Origin: Arthrobacter pigmenti
GTDB taxonomy: Bacteria > Actinomycetota > Actinomycetes > Actinomycetales > Micrococcaceae
Reading direction: 5' to 3'
DNA: 64,000 nt
NCBI RefSeq assembly: GCF_011927905.1
Contig: NZ_JAATJL010000001.1
Location: 2,790,001 to 2,854,000 of the forward strand
The position numbers were made by a program, and so were the translations under genes. Under the pieces are notes generated by a model, which did not search any database, was not told the origin of the DNA, and saw nothing but the letters and a program-made list of their open reading frames with translations. This document shows, one piece after another, positions 26,242-35,164 of this stretch (position 1 is the first letter of the stretch; every line of letters begins with the position of its first letter).

Positions 26242-27366
26242 TTACAGCTCGGCCTTGCCCTGCCGCCAGTAGCCCATGAATGCAACCTGCTTGCGGTCGA
26301 TGCCCACGTCCCGCACGAGGTAACGGCGGAGTCCGCGGACGACGGCGGCCTCCCCGGCAATCCACGCGTAGAACGGCAGCGCTCCAGATGGCTTGTCCGG
26401 GTTCAGTGAACCGTCGAGGGCTGCGGCGTCGAGCAATTGCGGGGTTTCCCAGAGGATCGTCTTGTCGATGTCGATCTCTTCGGGCTCCGGCCCCGCAGCT
26501 CCGCCTGCCGCAGCGCTCAGCGCCTGGGCAGTAGGCGTATCCGCGCCGAGAGCGACGCGGAACGGTGCCGCAAGGGACACCCAACCCGGAACCTTGATCG
26601 TTTGGCGGACGGCGGCGTCGAGCAGTTCGCCGTGCGGACGGCCGCTGCGCACCAGCCAACTGATGCCGACGCCGGACGGCGTCTGGATGTCCTGGATGTC
26701 CGAGCTGTCGGGCACCTCAAGGAAAGCATGGCCCGCAATGTCTTTCGGCAGCGATTCCAGGATGGCGCTGATCGCCGGAACTGCTGTCTCGTCACCGGCC
26801 AGCAGGACGTTCTGTGCCAGACCCGGACGCCACTCGATGCCGCCGTAGGCACCGGCAGTTGCGCATGTCGCGGCGTGCACGTTGGGACCGATCAGCCAGA
26901 CCCGGTCGCCCGGTGCGGCAGTGGCAGCCCACGACGACGCCGGGCCGCCCTTGCCCTCGGCGTCGAAGTGCATGACGAAGTCCACGTCCAACTCCGGAAC
27001 CTGGCTGTCACAGCGCGATTCGCGGACCGTGTAGGTGCGCATGTCACCGCGCTCTCGCGGGTCCAGGGCCAGCCACTGCTGGTACCAGGTGCTGCCGCCG
27101 TCGGCCATCAGCGCGCCGATATCCACGCCCTCGTTGCCTGCGGGCGGGATCATGACCTTGATCCGGAGATCGAGCGTGGAACCCTGCACGCCGAAGTCCG
27201 CCAGGCACGCTCCACCGAAAGTGATCCGCTGGAAGTTGGCGCTGATGCGCTCCACCCGGCTGACCACGACGTCGAACGCCTTAATCGCCGACACCGTTCC
27301 CTGGGCCGTGGTTGTTGCCGCGCGGGATTCAGTGCGACTCTGTCGCTTGGTGCTCACTTCGGTCAC
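26242..27366 (-). CDS. siderophore-interacting protein (ferric-siderophore reductase)
   Basis: A 374-residue ViuB/SIP-type flavoprotein that removes iron from imported ferric siderophores in the cytoplasm by NAD(P)H reduction. The FAD-binding domain starts near FDVVVSRVERISANFQRITF, with RTYTVRE flavin contacts and DFVMHFDAEGKGGPASSW; the NAD(P)H-binding domain holds LLAGDETAVPAISAIL and the C-terminal AWIAGEAAVVRGLRRYLV and GYWRQGKAEL. Its GTG start overlaps the ATPase stop by 4 bp (GTGA), making it the last gene of the uptake operon. Confidence 0.92.
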   Translation of the reverse strand: MTEVSTKRQSRTESRAATTTAQGTVSAIKAFDVVVSRVERISANFQRITFGGACLADFGVQGSTLDLRIKVMIPPAGNEGVDIGALMADGGSTWYQQWLALDPRERGDMRTYTVRESRCDSQVPELDVDFVMHFDAEGKGGPASSWAATAAPGDRVWLIGPNVHAATCATAGAYGGIEWRPGLAQNVLLAGDETAVPAISAILESLPKDIAGHAFLEVPDSSDIQDIQTPSGVGISWLVRSGRPHGELLDAAVRQTIKVPGWVSLAAPFRVALGADTPTAQALSAAAGGAAGPEPEEIDIDKTILWETPQLLDAAALDGSLNPDKPSGALPFYAWIAGEAAVVRGLRRYLVRDVGIDRKQVAFMGYWRQGKAEL

Positions 27367-28253
27367 GATGCTGCCTCCATGGTCAGTGCTCGAATCCCGT
27401 CCTGCGGGTTCGCTAAAAAACCCAGGTTCTGCTCCGGGTTGGTCTCTGTTGTGGTTGCGTCCTCGGACGCTGAGTGGTGGCGGCCGATCGGTACGACCAT
27501 GGGCGTACCGGAAACGGGATCGCCGATGACACGGGACTGCAGCCCGAACACCTCACCGACGGTCTCCTCCGTCACCACGTCCGACGGCGCGCCCTGCGCA
27601 ACAATGCGTCCGCCCTTCATGGCGATCAGGTGATCGGCGTACCGTGCCGCGAGGTTGAGATCATGCAGCACGATCGCGACGGTGGTTCCGGCACGGCGGT
27701 TGAGGTCGGTGATGAGGTCAAGCACCTCGACCTGGTGCGAAACATCAAGGAAGGTTGTCGGCTCATCGAGCAACAGGATGTCTGTCTGCTGGGCCAGTGC
27801 CATCGCTATCCAGACCCGCTGCCGCTGACCGCCCGAAAGCTCGTCCACGTTCCGGTCCGCGAGTTCCAGTGTGTCGGTAGCCTGCAGTGCGGCGGCCACG
27901 GCGGCGTCGTCGTCCGGGTTCCACTGGCGGAACCAGCCCTGGTGCGGGTAGCGGCCGCGGCCCACGAGGTCGGAAACGGCAATGCCGTCCGGTGCGACGG
28001 GCGTCTGCGGGAGAAGGCCGAGCGTTTTGGCAACGGCGCGGGTGGACAGGGAGTGGATGTTCTTTCCATCGAGCAGCACCGAGCCAGACGCCGGTTTGAG
28101 CAGCCGCGCGAGCCCGCGCAGCAGCGTGGACTTGCCGCACGCGTTGGCGCCGACAATCACGGTGACCTTGCCCTCGGGCAGTTCGACCGTGAGGTCCTCG
28201 ACCACGCGGCGGTCCTCATACGCGAGAGTCAGATTCTTGGCGTTCAACCTCAT
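27363..28253 (-). CDS. iron-siderophore ABC transporter ATPase (FecE/FepC)
   Basis: A 296-residue ATPase. Walker A is GANACGKST, the Q-loop PQTPVAPDGI, signature LSGGQRQRVWIAMALAQ, Walker B ILLLDEP, and the switch His in VLHDLNLAARYADH. These are typical of the FecE/FepC group. The Walker A has an Asn-Ala variant, also seen in this family. It is third in a four-gene operon, one base after the second permease and 4 bp overlapping the SIP reductase. Confidence 0.93.
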   Translation of the reverse strand: MRLNAKNLTLAYEDRRVVEDLTVELPEGKVTVIVGANACGKSTLLRGLARLLKPASGSVLLDGKNIHSLSTRAVAKTLGLLPQTPVAPDGIAVSDLVGRGRYPHQGWFRQWNPDDDAAVAAALQATDTLELADRNVDELSGGQRQRVWIAMALAQQTDILLLDEPTTFLDVSHQVEVLDLITDLNRRAGTTVAIVLHDLNLAARYADHLIAMKGGRIVAQGAPSDVVTEETVGEVFGLQSRVIGDPVSGTPMVVPIGRHHSASEDATTTETNPEQNLGFLANPQDGIRALTMEAAS

Positions 28254-28254
28254 G

Positions 28255-29313
28255 TCAGCCTCCCTGGCCAGATCGGTTGGATGTTGCTAGTAGCCACAGC
28301 AGGAACGGCGCCCCGAGCACACCCGTGATCACGCCCACCGGGAGCGACACATCGGGAATCAGGTTGGCGCCGATGAAGTCGGCAGCGAGAACAATGACCG
28401 CACCCACCAGCCCCGCGGTCAGCAACGGGCGGTGACCGTTCAGGAACCTGCGCGCGATCGGCCCGGAGAGGAAAGCGATGAAGGAGACCGGCCCGGCAGC
28501 CGCCGTCGCAACCGCCGCCAGCAGGACACCGGTCACAATGAGCGAGAGCCGTGAACGCTCGACATTGACGCCGAGGCCGGCTGCGGTGTCGTCGCCCAGT
28601 TCCAGCCCACGCAGCGAGCGGGAGAGTGCAACGACGGCGGGCGCCAGTACCATCAGCGCGAGTGCCAGGACGCTCACGCGGTCCCAGTTGCTGGAGTTCA
28701 GCGACCCGTTCAGCCAGACCAGCGCATCCGTTGCGACGTTGATGTCGGTTCGCGTGAGCAGGAAGCTGACCACCGACTGCAGTACCGCCGAGAAGCCGAT
28801 CCCGACAAGGATGAGCCGGTAACCGGCCACTCCCCCTCGCCGGGAGATGAAATAGATGGCGAGGGCTACTGCGAGCGCCCCGATCATCGCGAACCCTGAG
28901 AGCACCAGGCCGGATGCACCGAGCAGCACGATCGCGAACACCGCCGAGGCGCTGGCGCCGTAGCTGATGCCGATGATGTCCGGGCTGGCGAGCGGGTTGC
29001 GCAGCATGGTCTGGAAGATTGCGCCAGCCACCCCGAACGCCGCTCCGATCATCACGCCGATGATGACGCGGGGAAGCCGGTTCTCCATCACGATGAAGCT
29101 GGCGCCGGGAATGTCGGCTCCGCCGAGGATGCGGAAGAAGTCCGGGATGGTGACCGTATAACGGCCAAGCAGGAGAGTGACGGAGCTGAGGGCAATGACC
29201 GCGAAGACGAGGGCACCGATCTTGACCGCGCGCTGAGTGCGGAGATCATGGCGCTTTGGCAGGCGTATTCCGTCATTACTTGAATAGTCAACGGGGGCTT
29301 TGGTGAGGCTCAT
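28255..29313 (-). CDS. FecCD family iron-siderophore permease (second)
   Basis: A 352-residue membrane permease with about nine or ten helices. Typical FecCD text: RLPRVIIGVMIGAAFGVAGA, IFQTMLRNPLASPDIIGISYGA, LGDDTAAGLGVNVE and AAAGPVSFIAFLSGPIARRF. It pairs with the first permease to form the heterodimeric channel. The ATG at 29313 overlaps the first permease's stop by 4 bp, and the stop lies 1 bp before the ATPase start. Confidence 0.93.
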   Translation of the reverse strand: MSLTKAPVDYSSNDGIRLPKRHDLRTQRAVKIGALVFAVIALSSVTLLLGRYTVTIPDFFRILGGADIPGASFIVMENRLPRVIIGVMIGAAFGVAGAIFQTMLRNPLASPDIIGISYGASASAVFAIVLLGASGLVLSGFAMIGALAVALAIYFISRRGGVAGYRLILVGIGFSAVLQSVVSFLLTRTDINVATDALVWLNGSLNSSNWDRVSVLALALMVLAPAVVALSRSLRGLELGDDTAAGLGVNVERSRLSLIVTGVLLAAVATAAAGPVSFIAFLSGPIARRFLNGHRPLLTAGLVGAVIVLAADFIGANLIPDVSLPVGVITGVLGAPFLLWLLATSNRSGQGG

Positions 29314-30356
29314 AGCTGTGCCAGCTTCCGGCGTCGTACCAGCCAGATGAAGACCGGGGCGCCGATAACTGCGGTGACGATGCCCACCTGCACCTCACCC
29401 GGCGGCAGGATGATGCGGCCGATGATGTCCGCGACGAGCAGCAGGACCGGTGCGAGGATCATCGAGAACGGCAGGATCCAGCGGTAATCCGGGCCGGTGA
29501 AGGCGCGGACAACGTGCGGGATGACCAGGCCGACGAAGCCGATCGGGCCGGCAGCCGCCGTCGCTGCCCCGCAGAGGATAACGACGCCGAGGGCGGTCAG
29601 CGCACGAGCCAGGACAACGTTCTGGCCTAGTCCGCGGGCAATGTCATCGCCGAGGGAAAGACTGTTGAGCACCTTCCCGGTGAGCAGCGTGAGCAGGAAA
29701 CCAACGGCGAGGAACGGAATTACCGGACCGATGACCTCCCAGCCACGAGCGGAAACCGAGCCGACCTGCCAGAAGCGGAAGGTGTCGAAGGTCTGTTGGC
29801 TGGAGACGAGCACCGCATTGAGCAGCGAGACCATTCCTGCCGATAGTGCGGCGCCGGCGAGCGCGAGCTTGACCGGTGTGGCGCCATCGCGTCCGAGACT
29901 GGCGACGGCGTACACCAGCACTGCGGCGGCGGTTGCGCCGAGGAACGCGAACCAGATGTAACCGGTGAAGTTCGTGACGCCGAAGACGAAGATGCCGATC
30001 ACCACGGCGAGCGCTGCGCCGGCGTTGACGCCCAGGATGCCTGGATCTGCGAGCGGATTGCGTGCAACGCCCTGCATCGCTGCACCGGCAAGTCCGAGGG
30101 CCGCTCCAACCAGGAGACCGATAATGGTTCGCGGTACTCGGGAGAGTACGACGGCGTGGTCCCCGTTCGCGGGGTCGAACGCCGTGAGTGCCTGGAAGAG
30201 AGTCTCAATGCTGATGGGCCGGGCGCCGATTGCCAACGATGCGAGTGCTGCGAGCAGGAGCACGAGCGACGCGATTGTCAGCTTCAGTCCCCGCGCTGCG
30301 GGCCGCTTACGGGCGGGTGCTTCGAGGGTCCGAGGGGAGGCGGCGTCGATGGCCAT
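29310..30356 (-). CDS. FecCD family iron-siderophore permease (first)
   Basis: About 348 residues with the FecCD pattern: SRVPRTIIGLLVGAALGLAG, MQGVARNPLADPGILGVNAGA, LGDDIARGLGQNV and AAAGPIGFVGLVIPHVVR. ATG 30356 is chosen because GAAGGAGG lies upstream at good spacing; a TTG five codons earlier is in frame but overlaps that site. It is the promoter-proximal gene of the operon and lies behind an IdeR/DtxR-like box. No substrate-binding protein gene adjoins it. Confidence 0.92.
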   Translation of the reverse strand: MAIDAASPRTLEAPARKRPAARGLKLTIASLVLLLAALASLAIGARPISIETLFQALTAFDPANGDHAVVLSRVPRTIIGLLVGAALGLAGAAMQGVARNPLADPGILGVNAGAALAVVIGIFVFGVTNFTGYIWFAFLGATAAAVLVYAVASLGRDGATPVKLALAGAALSAGMVSLLNAVLVSSQQTFDTFRFWQVGSVSARGWEVIGPVIPFLAVGFLLTLLTGKVLNSLSLGDDIARGLGQNVVLARALTALGVVILCGAATAAAGPIGFVGLVIPHVVRAFTGPDYRWILPFSMILAPVLLLVADIIGRIILPPGEVQVGIVTAVIGAPVFIWLVRRRKLAQL

Positions 30357-30388
30357 GCATGCCTCCTTCAAGTCTGTCGAGCTCGGAC

Positions 30389-30407
30389 TTAAGTAAGGCT
30401 AGCCTAT
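30389..30407. promoter_or_regulatory. DtxR/IdeR-type iron box upstream of the siderophore operon
   Basis: TTAAGTAAGGCTAGCCTAT matches the 19-bp consensus TTAGGTTAGGCTAACCTAA at 15 positions and is palindromic around the centre. It is 33 bp upstream of the first permease start. Repression by an iron-loaded DtxR-family regulator is inferred; the regulator gene is outside the window. Confidence 0.8.
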
Positions 30408-30454
30408 GCAGGGCGGCATTAAGAAACGGTTCTGTACTCTATTTCGCGCGAAGA

Positions 30455-30507
30455 TTCGTGCACGTCTGGCGACTTCGCCACCCTCGAAGCCGCCAGACGT
30501 GCACGAA
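30455..30507. terminator. 23-bp-arm hairpin between siderophore operon and GST gene
   Basis: Arms 30455-30477 and 30485-30507 (TTCGTGCACGTCTGGCGACT onward) pair at 22 of 23 positions around a 7-nt loop, just after the GST stop on the minus strand. It separates the GST gene from the iron box. Confidence 0.8.
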
Positions 30508-30518
30508 AGTTCCGAGGG

Positions 30519-31508
30519 TTACAGTGCCGCGCTTGGCGGTGTTCCGCGTCCGAAGGGGCTTCCGCCCAGACGCTCCCGCTGGTGGTCAGAGTGCCAGTTC
30601 TCGAGTGAGGGCCCCTTCGGGACGATCCCGGTGGGATTAATGTCCTCGTGCACCACGTAATAGTGCTTCTTGATCTGGTCGAAATCGACGGTGTCGCCGA
30701 ACCCCGGCGTCTGGAACAGGTCACGTGCGTAACTCCAAAGCACCGGCATCTCGGTCAGCTTGTTGCGGTTGCATTTGAAGTGCCCGTGGTACACCGGATC
30801 GAACCGGACCAGCGTGGTGAACAGTCGCACGTCGGCCTCGGTGATGGTGTCGCCCACGAGGTAGCGCTGGCTCGACAACCGCTCCTCGAGCCAGTCCAGT
30901 GCGGTGAACAGGCGGTCGTAGGCGTCCTCGTACGCTTCCTGTGATCCGGCAAAGCCGCACCTGTACACACCATTGTTGATCTCCGTGAAGACCCGCCGGT
31001 TCACGGTGTCGATTTCCTCGCGCAGATCCTCGGGATAGAGTTCGGGCGCCCCTTCCCGGTGGTACTCGGTCCACTCGGTGGAAAAGTCGAGCGTGATCTG
31101 CGGGAAGTTGTTGGTGACCACCTCGCCGGTATTGACGTCCACTATCGCCGGCACCGTAATCCCGCGCGGGTACCCGGGGTCGCGTTTGAAGTACGCCTCC
31201 TGGAGCCGCTCGATTCCGAGCACCGGATCCTTGCCGCCCGGATCCAGGTCGAAGGTCCAGGACCGCTTGTCGTGCGTGGGCCCGGGCGTGCCGAGCGAGA
31301 TGGCGTTTTCGAGGCCAAGCAGCCGCCGGACGATGATCGAGCGGTTGGCCCACGGGCAGGCACGCGCCGCAATCAGCCGGTACCTGCCCGGCTCCACTGA
31401 AAAGCCGTCCGCGCCGTCCCGGGTGATCCGGGTCTCGATGTAGTTCGTGTCGCGCTTGAACTCCTTGCCGGAGTCCACGTAGGCACCCTTGGTGCTGTGC
31501 TCGTTCAT
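30519..31508 (-). CDS. Xi-class glutathione S-transferase / hydroquinone reductase-like
   Basis: A 329-residue protein. The N-terminal domain has the catalytic cysteine in ARACPWANRSIIVRRLLGL, as in YqjG/ECM4-type glutathionyl-hydroquinone reductases, and the segment VPAIVDVNTGEVVTNNF. The C-terminal helical GST domain includes YLVGDTITEADVRLFTTLVR and RFDPVYHGHFKCN. Actinobacteria of this type usually use mycothiol, so the thiol substrate may be mycothiol; that is inference. It is a single gene next to the iron operon with its own hairpin. Confidence 0.9.
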   Translation of the reverse strand: MNEHSTKGAYVDSGKEFKRDTNYIETRITRDGADGFSVEPGRYRLIAARACPWANRSIIVRRLLGLENAISLGTPGPTHDKRSWTFDLDPGGKDPVLGIERLQEAYFKRDPGYPRGITVPAIVDVNTGEVVTNNFPQITLDFSTEWTEYHREGAPELYPEDLREEIDTVNRRVFTEINNGVYRCGFAGSQEAYEDAYDRLFTALDWLEERLSSQRYLVGDTITEADVRLFTTLVRFDPVYHGHFKCNRNKLTEMPVLWSYARDLFQTPGFGDTVDFDQIKKHYYVVHEDINPTGIVPKGPSLENWHSDHQRERLGGSPFGRGTPPSAAL

Positions 31509-31590
31509 GGGGACACCTTAATCTGTTCAGATGGGAGCCAGATGAAAGCCAACTGAGCCGACGTCGTCCGCTGAGCTCGTGGAAGTTCCG

Positions 31591-31998
31591 TTAGGCGAGG
31601 CTGTCGAGGAGTACCTGGCAGGCCGCTTCGCAGCGGCGGCATGCTTCGGCGCAGATCCGGCAGTGGTCATGCATGGAAGCGTGCTGCTCGCATTCCTCGG
31701 CACAGTTGCGGCAGGCCTGCAGGCACGCTTCGAGGAGCGGCCTGAGCACGCCGGGATGGTGTCCTCCCTGACGTTGGAGCATCCGTACCGTAGCGAGGCA
31801 GATGTCCGCGCAGTCCTGGTCGGTCCGGATGCAATGGCGCAGGTCCGCAATGCTTTCCTCGCCGAGGCAGGCGTCGGCGCAGCTTCCGCACGTTGCGACG
31901 CAGTCCAAGCAGGCTTCGATGGCTGCTGCCAGATCGCCCGCCTGCAGGTGCCCGGACGGCCTTGGGTGGGCAATGATCATGTCTGCGATGTGGGTCAT
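31591..31998 (-). CDS. Csp-like four-helix copper-binding protein (DUF326)
   Basis: A 135-residue protein with about 19 cysteines placed along predicted helices, as in copper storage protein Csp3 and DUF326: CLDCVATCGSCADACL, LRHCIRTDQDCADICLATV, LEACLQACRNCAEECEQHA, and HCRICAEACRRCEAACQ. The Csp fold keeps Cu(I) inside a four-helix bundle. No signal peptide is seen, so it would be cytoplasmic (Csp3-like). The ATG overlaps the stop of the YihY gene by 4 bp, an unexpected partner. Confidence 0.9.
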   Translation of the reverse strand: MTHIADMIIAHPRPSGHLQAGDLAAAIEACLDCVATCGSCADACLGEESIADLRHCIRTDQDCADICLATVRMLQRQGGHHPGVLRPLLEACLQACRNCAEECEQHASMHDHCRICAEACRRCEAACQVLLDSLA

Positions 31999-33101
31999 GG
32001 TTTGATCCTTTCTCGGCTTTCCTTCTGGCGGCGGTACTTCTGGCGCAGCTCGCGGCCTTTGTCCACGAGCTCGATCTGCTTGTCCCGCTTCTTGCGTGCC
32101 TGCTTGGTGTCCCGTGGGGGAAGCTGCACGGTTTCTTCCGCCTCGATACCGGCCTGCAGTTCGCGTGCGCGCTCAAGTTCGGCGTCGAACTCGGCACCGA
32201 AGAGGAGCGACAGGTTAGCCAACCAGAGCCATAGCAGGAAGATGATGACGCCCGCTATTGCCCCGTAGGTTCGCTGGTAGCTGTCCGAAAACGCGACGTA
32301 GAGGGAGAACCCTGCGGTGGTGATTGCCAGGACGACCAGGGCGATCAGTGAGCCGACGCTCACCCACTTGAACTTGGGCTGCTTGAGGTTGGGTGCGGCG
32401 TAGTAGAGCACGGCGATCATCAGCACCGCGAAGAACACCATGACCGGCCACTTGGCGATATTCCAGATCATGACTGCTGTAGGGCCGAGACCGATCGCGT
32501 TACCGACCGCCTCCGCAACCGGCCCGGACAGAATCAGCAGCAGCGCCATCAACACCACCAGAAGGAGCACCACGACGGTGACCAGCAGCATGACGGGGCG
32601 CAGCTTGTAGAAGGGACGCCCTTCCTCCACCTCGTACATCCGGTTCATTGCGCGGGCAAAAGCGCCAACGAATCCCGAAGCGGACCAGATGGCGCCGACA
32701 AGGCCGATGACGAATGTCAGACCGGCGGCGTTTGAAGAGGCCAACTGCTGAATGGGTTGCCGGAGCGTGGTCTCTGCATCGGGCGACACGTTGGCAAGAA
32801 TGTTCAGCACCGCATCCGTTGTCGCTTCAGCCTGCCCGAAGAACCCGAGGATGGAGACGAGGGCCAGCAGTGCCGGGAAGATCGCCAGTACTGCGTAGTA
32901 GGTTAGCGCCGCGGCGAGGTCTGTGCACTGGTCACGGCTAAACTCGCTGACGGTGCGCTTGAAGACATATCCCCACGCGGGCTTTTTGATGTCCGTTGGA
33001 TCATCCGGTTTGCGGGAATCATCGGGGTGCGGACTCGATGCAGCCTTGGCCTGTGTGGCCTCCTCCGTCGAATCCGCCTGTGCTGGATCTTTTGTGCTCA
33101 C
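31995..33101 (-). CDS. YihY/UPF0761 family membrane protein (BrkB-like)
   Basis: A protein of about 368 residues with six predicted helices in the YihY/BrkB pattern: DLAAALTYYAVLAIFPALLALVS as the first helix, then VGAIWSASGFVGAFARAMNRMY and YGAIAGVIIFLLWLWLANLSLL. The C-terminal 60 residues are charged (KQARKKRDKQIELVDKG). Start is GTG 33101 with GGAGGTGG upstream; longer frames lack signals. YihY members have no agreed biochemical role. The stop overlaps the Csp-like gene by 4 bp, so the two are cotranscribed. Confidence 0.85.
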   Translation of the reverse strand: MSTKDPAQADSTEEATQAKAASSPHPDDSRKPDDPTDIKKPAWGYVFKRTVSEFSRDQCTDLAAALTYYAVLAIFPALLALVSILGFFGQAEATTDAVLNILANVSPDAETTLRQPIQQLASSNAAGLTFVIGLVGAIWSASGFVGAFARAMNRMYEVEEGRPFYKLRPVMLLVTVVVLLLVVLMALLLILSGPVAEAVGNAIGLGPTAVMIWNIAKWPVMVFFAVLMIAVLYYAAPNLKQPKFKWVSVGSLIALVVLAITTAGFSLYVAFSDSYQRTYGAIAGVIIFLLWLWLANLSLLFGAEFDAELERARELQAGIEAEETVQLPPRDTKQARKKRDKQIELVDKGRELRQKYRRQKESRERIKP

Positions 33102-33231
33102 CTTCCACCTCCGGTTCGGGATCCGCTTCTTCCACCGAACCATAAGGATACTTAGTATTGCAATGGGTGGTCGAGCGTTTAGTGTGGATTTCAGGCCGCC
33201 AGAGACTTTCCAGCCAATCGAAGGGTCCCAA

Positions 33232-34266
33232 ATGCGCATCGCTGTCATCGGAGCAACAGGCAACGTGGGAACGGCGGTCCTGCGACGTCTCCAACAGGCC
33301 CGTCAGGAGAATGCGGACATCTCCCTCGTTGGCGTCTCCCGCCGCAAGCCGTCATTGGAGCAACCTCCGTACACCGGGGTTGAATGGCACACCGCCGACG
33401 TCGGCACCGATGCTGGCCGGAAAGTCCTCACCGAGGCGCTCAAGGGGGCCGACGCCGTCGTACATCTCGCCTGGGCTATCCAGCCCAACCGCGACGAAGA
33501 TGCGATGCACCGCACCAACGTAACCGGCACGCAGAACACCCTGCAGGCTGCGGCCGACGCCGGCGTAAGGCACTTTGTCTGCGCGTCGTCCGTGGGTGCC
33601 TACAGTCCGGCGCCGAAGGACCAGCGCGTGACCGAGGACTGGCCGACCGGGGGCATCCCGACCTCCCACTACAGCCGTCACAAGGCAGCGCAGGAGGACC
33701 TCCTCGATGCATTCGAGCGCGACTACCCCGAAATCCCGGTGGCACGGGTGCGCCCGGGCCTCATCTTCCAGGCGGATGCGGGCGAGGAGATCGGCCGGTT
33801 CTTCCTCGGCCCGCTGGTTCCCAAGTCCATCCTGAACAAGTTGAAGATCCCGGTGCTGCCCATTCCGTCGCAACTCATCTTCCAATCGGTGCATGCCGCG
33901 GATATGGCTGATGCGTACTGGAGGATCGTGGACCAGCGGGCCTCGGGAGCGTTCAATATTGCCGCTGAACCGGTATTGACTCCCGCACTGGTGGGTGGAC
34001 TGCTCGGTGCCAAGCGGGTGCTCGATATCCCCGTCTCGGTGCTGCGCGCCGTCGTCGCCGCCTCATGGAGCCTGCACCTGCAGGCGACGGATCCGGGCTG
34101 GATCGACATGGCGGCCGGAGCACCGGTAATGAACACGGACCGCGCGCGTACGTTGCTGGGTTGGGAGCCCACGCGGTCCTCGGTTGCGGCGATGCGAGAG
34201 GTGATCGACGGGATGGCCGACGGCGCTGGCGTGCATGGGTCGCCGAGCCTGCGTCCCGGGCGGTAG
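33232..34266 (+). CDS. NAD-dependent epimerase/dehydratase family protein
   Basis: A 344-residue extended short-chain dehydrogenase. The Rossmann motif is IAVIGATGNVGTAVL; DAVVHLAWAIQPN, ASSVGAYSP (catalytic Ser) and the YSRHKAA active-site Tyr and Lys follow. No substrate is apparent; relatives act on nucleotide sugars or other hydroxyl compounds. ATG 33232 is preferred because the Rossmann fold begins at once. It is divergent from the YihY gene, with 130 bp between. The end lies 4 bp before the convergent end of the sugar permease. Confidence 0.85.
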   Translation: MRIAVIGATGNVGTAVLRRLQQARQENADISLVGVSRRKPSLEQPPYTGVEWHTADVGTDAGRKVLTEALKGADAVVHLAWAIQPNRDEDAMHRTNVTGTQNTLQAAADAGVRHFVCASSVGAYSPAPKDQRVTEDWPTGGIPTSHYSRHKAAQEDLLDAFERDYPEIPVARVRPGLIFQADAGEEIGRFFLGPLVPKSILNKLKIPVLPIPSQLIFQSVHAADMADAYWRIVDQRASGAFNIAAEPVLTPALVGGLLGAKRVLDIPVSVLRAVVAASWSLHLQATDPGWIDMAAGAPVMNTDRARTLLGWEPTRSSVAAMREVIDGMADGAGVHGSPSLRPGR

Positions 34267-34270
34267 ACCC

Positions 34271-35164
34271 TTACTCCTTCACGGCACCCGCCGATGCGTT
34301 CATGATCCGCTTCTGGAACACGAAGAACACGATCGCCACGGGAACCGTCATCAGCGCCGCCGCTGCGAGCTTCAGCGGATACTGGGTGCCCTGACTCAAC
34401 GCACCGGACGCCAGCTGGGCAACGCCCTTGGTCAGCGTGGTCAACGAGGGATCCTGAGTGGAGATGATGAAGTGGTTGAGCTCGTTCCAGGAACCCTGGA
34501 AGGACAGGATCACGATCGTCATGACCGCCGGCCGCGCCATCGGCAGCACCACCGACCAGAACGTGCGGAACGTCCCGGCGCCGTCGATCCGTGCCTGCTC
34601 CTCCACGCTGACCGGAATCGATTCGAAGAAGTTCTTCATGATGAACACGCCCGCCGCATCCGCCAGCAGGGGCAGGATCATGCCGGTGTAGGAGTCGTAG
34701 ATGCCCAGCTGGTTGATGACCAGGAACTTGGGGATCAACAGCACGACGCCGGGCACCGCCATCACCGCGACCAGCAGCGCGAACACAAGACCGCGGCCTC
34801 GGAACGGTATACGGGCCAGTGCGTAGCCGGCCAGCGAGTCGAAGAAGACCCGCCCGAGCGTTATGAACACCGTGACGATGAACGAGTTCAGCCCCCACAG
34901 CGGGAAGTCGGAATTCGCGAACAACCCCTCGTACGCGGCCACCGTCCAGTTCTGCGGGATGAGGCTGAGCGGGTCCTGGGCGGCCTCGGGCTCCGTTTTG
35001 AAGGACGTCGCCACCTGCACCAGGAACGGGAAGATGTAGATGATCGCGAGCGCGATGAGGATGCCGTACGTGATCCACGCGCCGCGGGTTGCCCTGCGCC
35101 GCGCAGGCGAGACAGGACGACGGCGGCTCGTCGCTTCCGGGGCGGGTGCGGTTGCCGTGCTCAT
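34271..35164 (-). CDS. carbohydrate ABC transporter permease (MalG type)
   Basis: A 297-residue permease with six helices, the EAA loop VEEQARIDGAGTFRTFWSVV, and a C-terminus ending FFVFQKRIMNASAGAVKE, similar to MalG-type subunits. The ATG shares one base with the stop of the upstream permease (TGATG). It is the last gene of the LacI-controlled operon; no ATPase gene follows, the downstream gene is convergent. Confidence 0.9.
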   Translation of the reverse strand: MSTATAPAPEATSRRRPVSPARRRATRGAWITYGILIALAIIYIFPFLVQVATSFKTEPEAAQDPLSLIPQNWTVAAYEGLFANSDFPLWGLNSFIVTVFITLGRVFFDSLAGYALARIPFRGRGLVFALLVAVMAVPGVVLLIPKFLVINQLGIYDSYTGMILPLLADAAGVFIMKNFFESIPVSVEEQARIDGAGTFRTFWSVVLPMARPAVMTIVILSFQGSWNELNHFIISTQDPSLTTLTKGVAQLASGALSQGTQYPLKLAAAALMTVPVAIVFFVFQKRIMNASAGAVKE

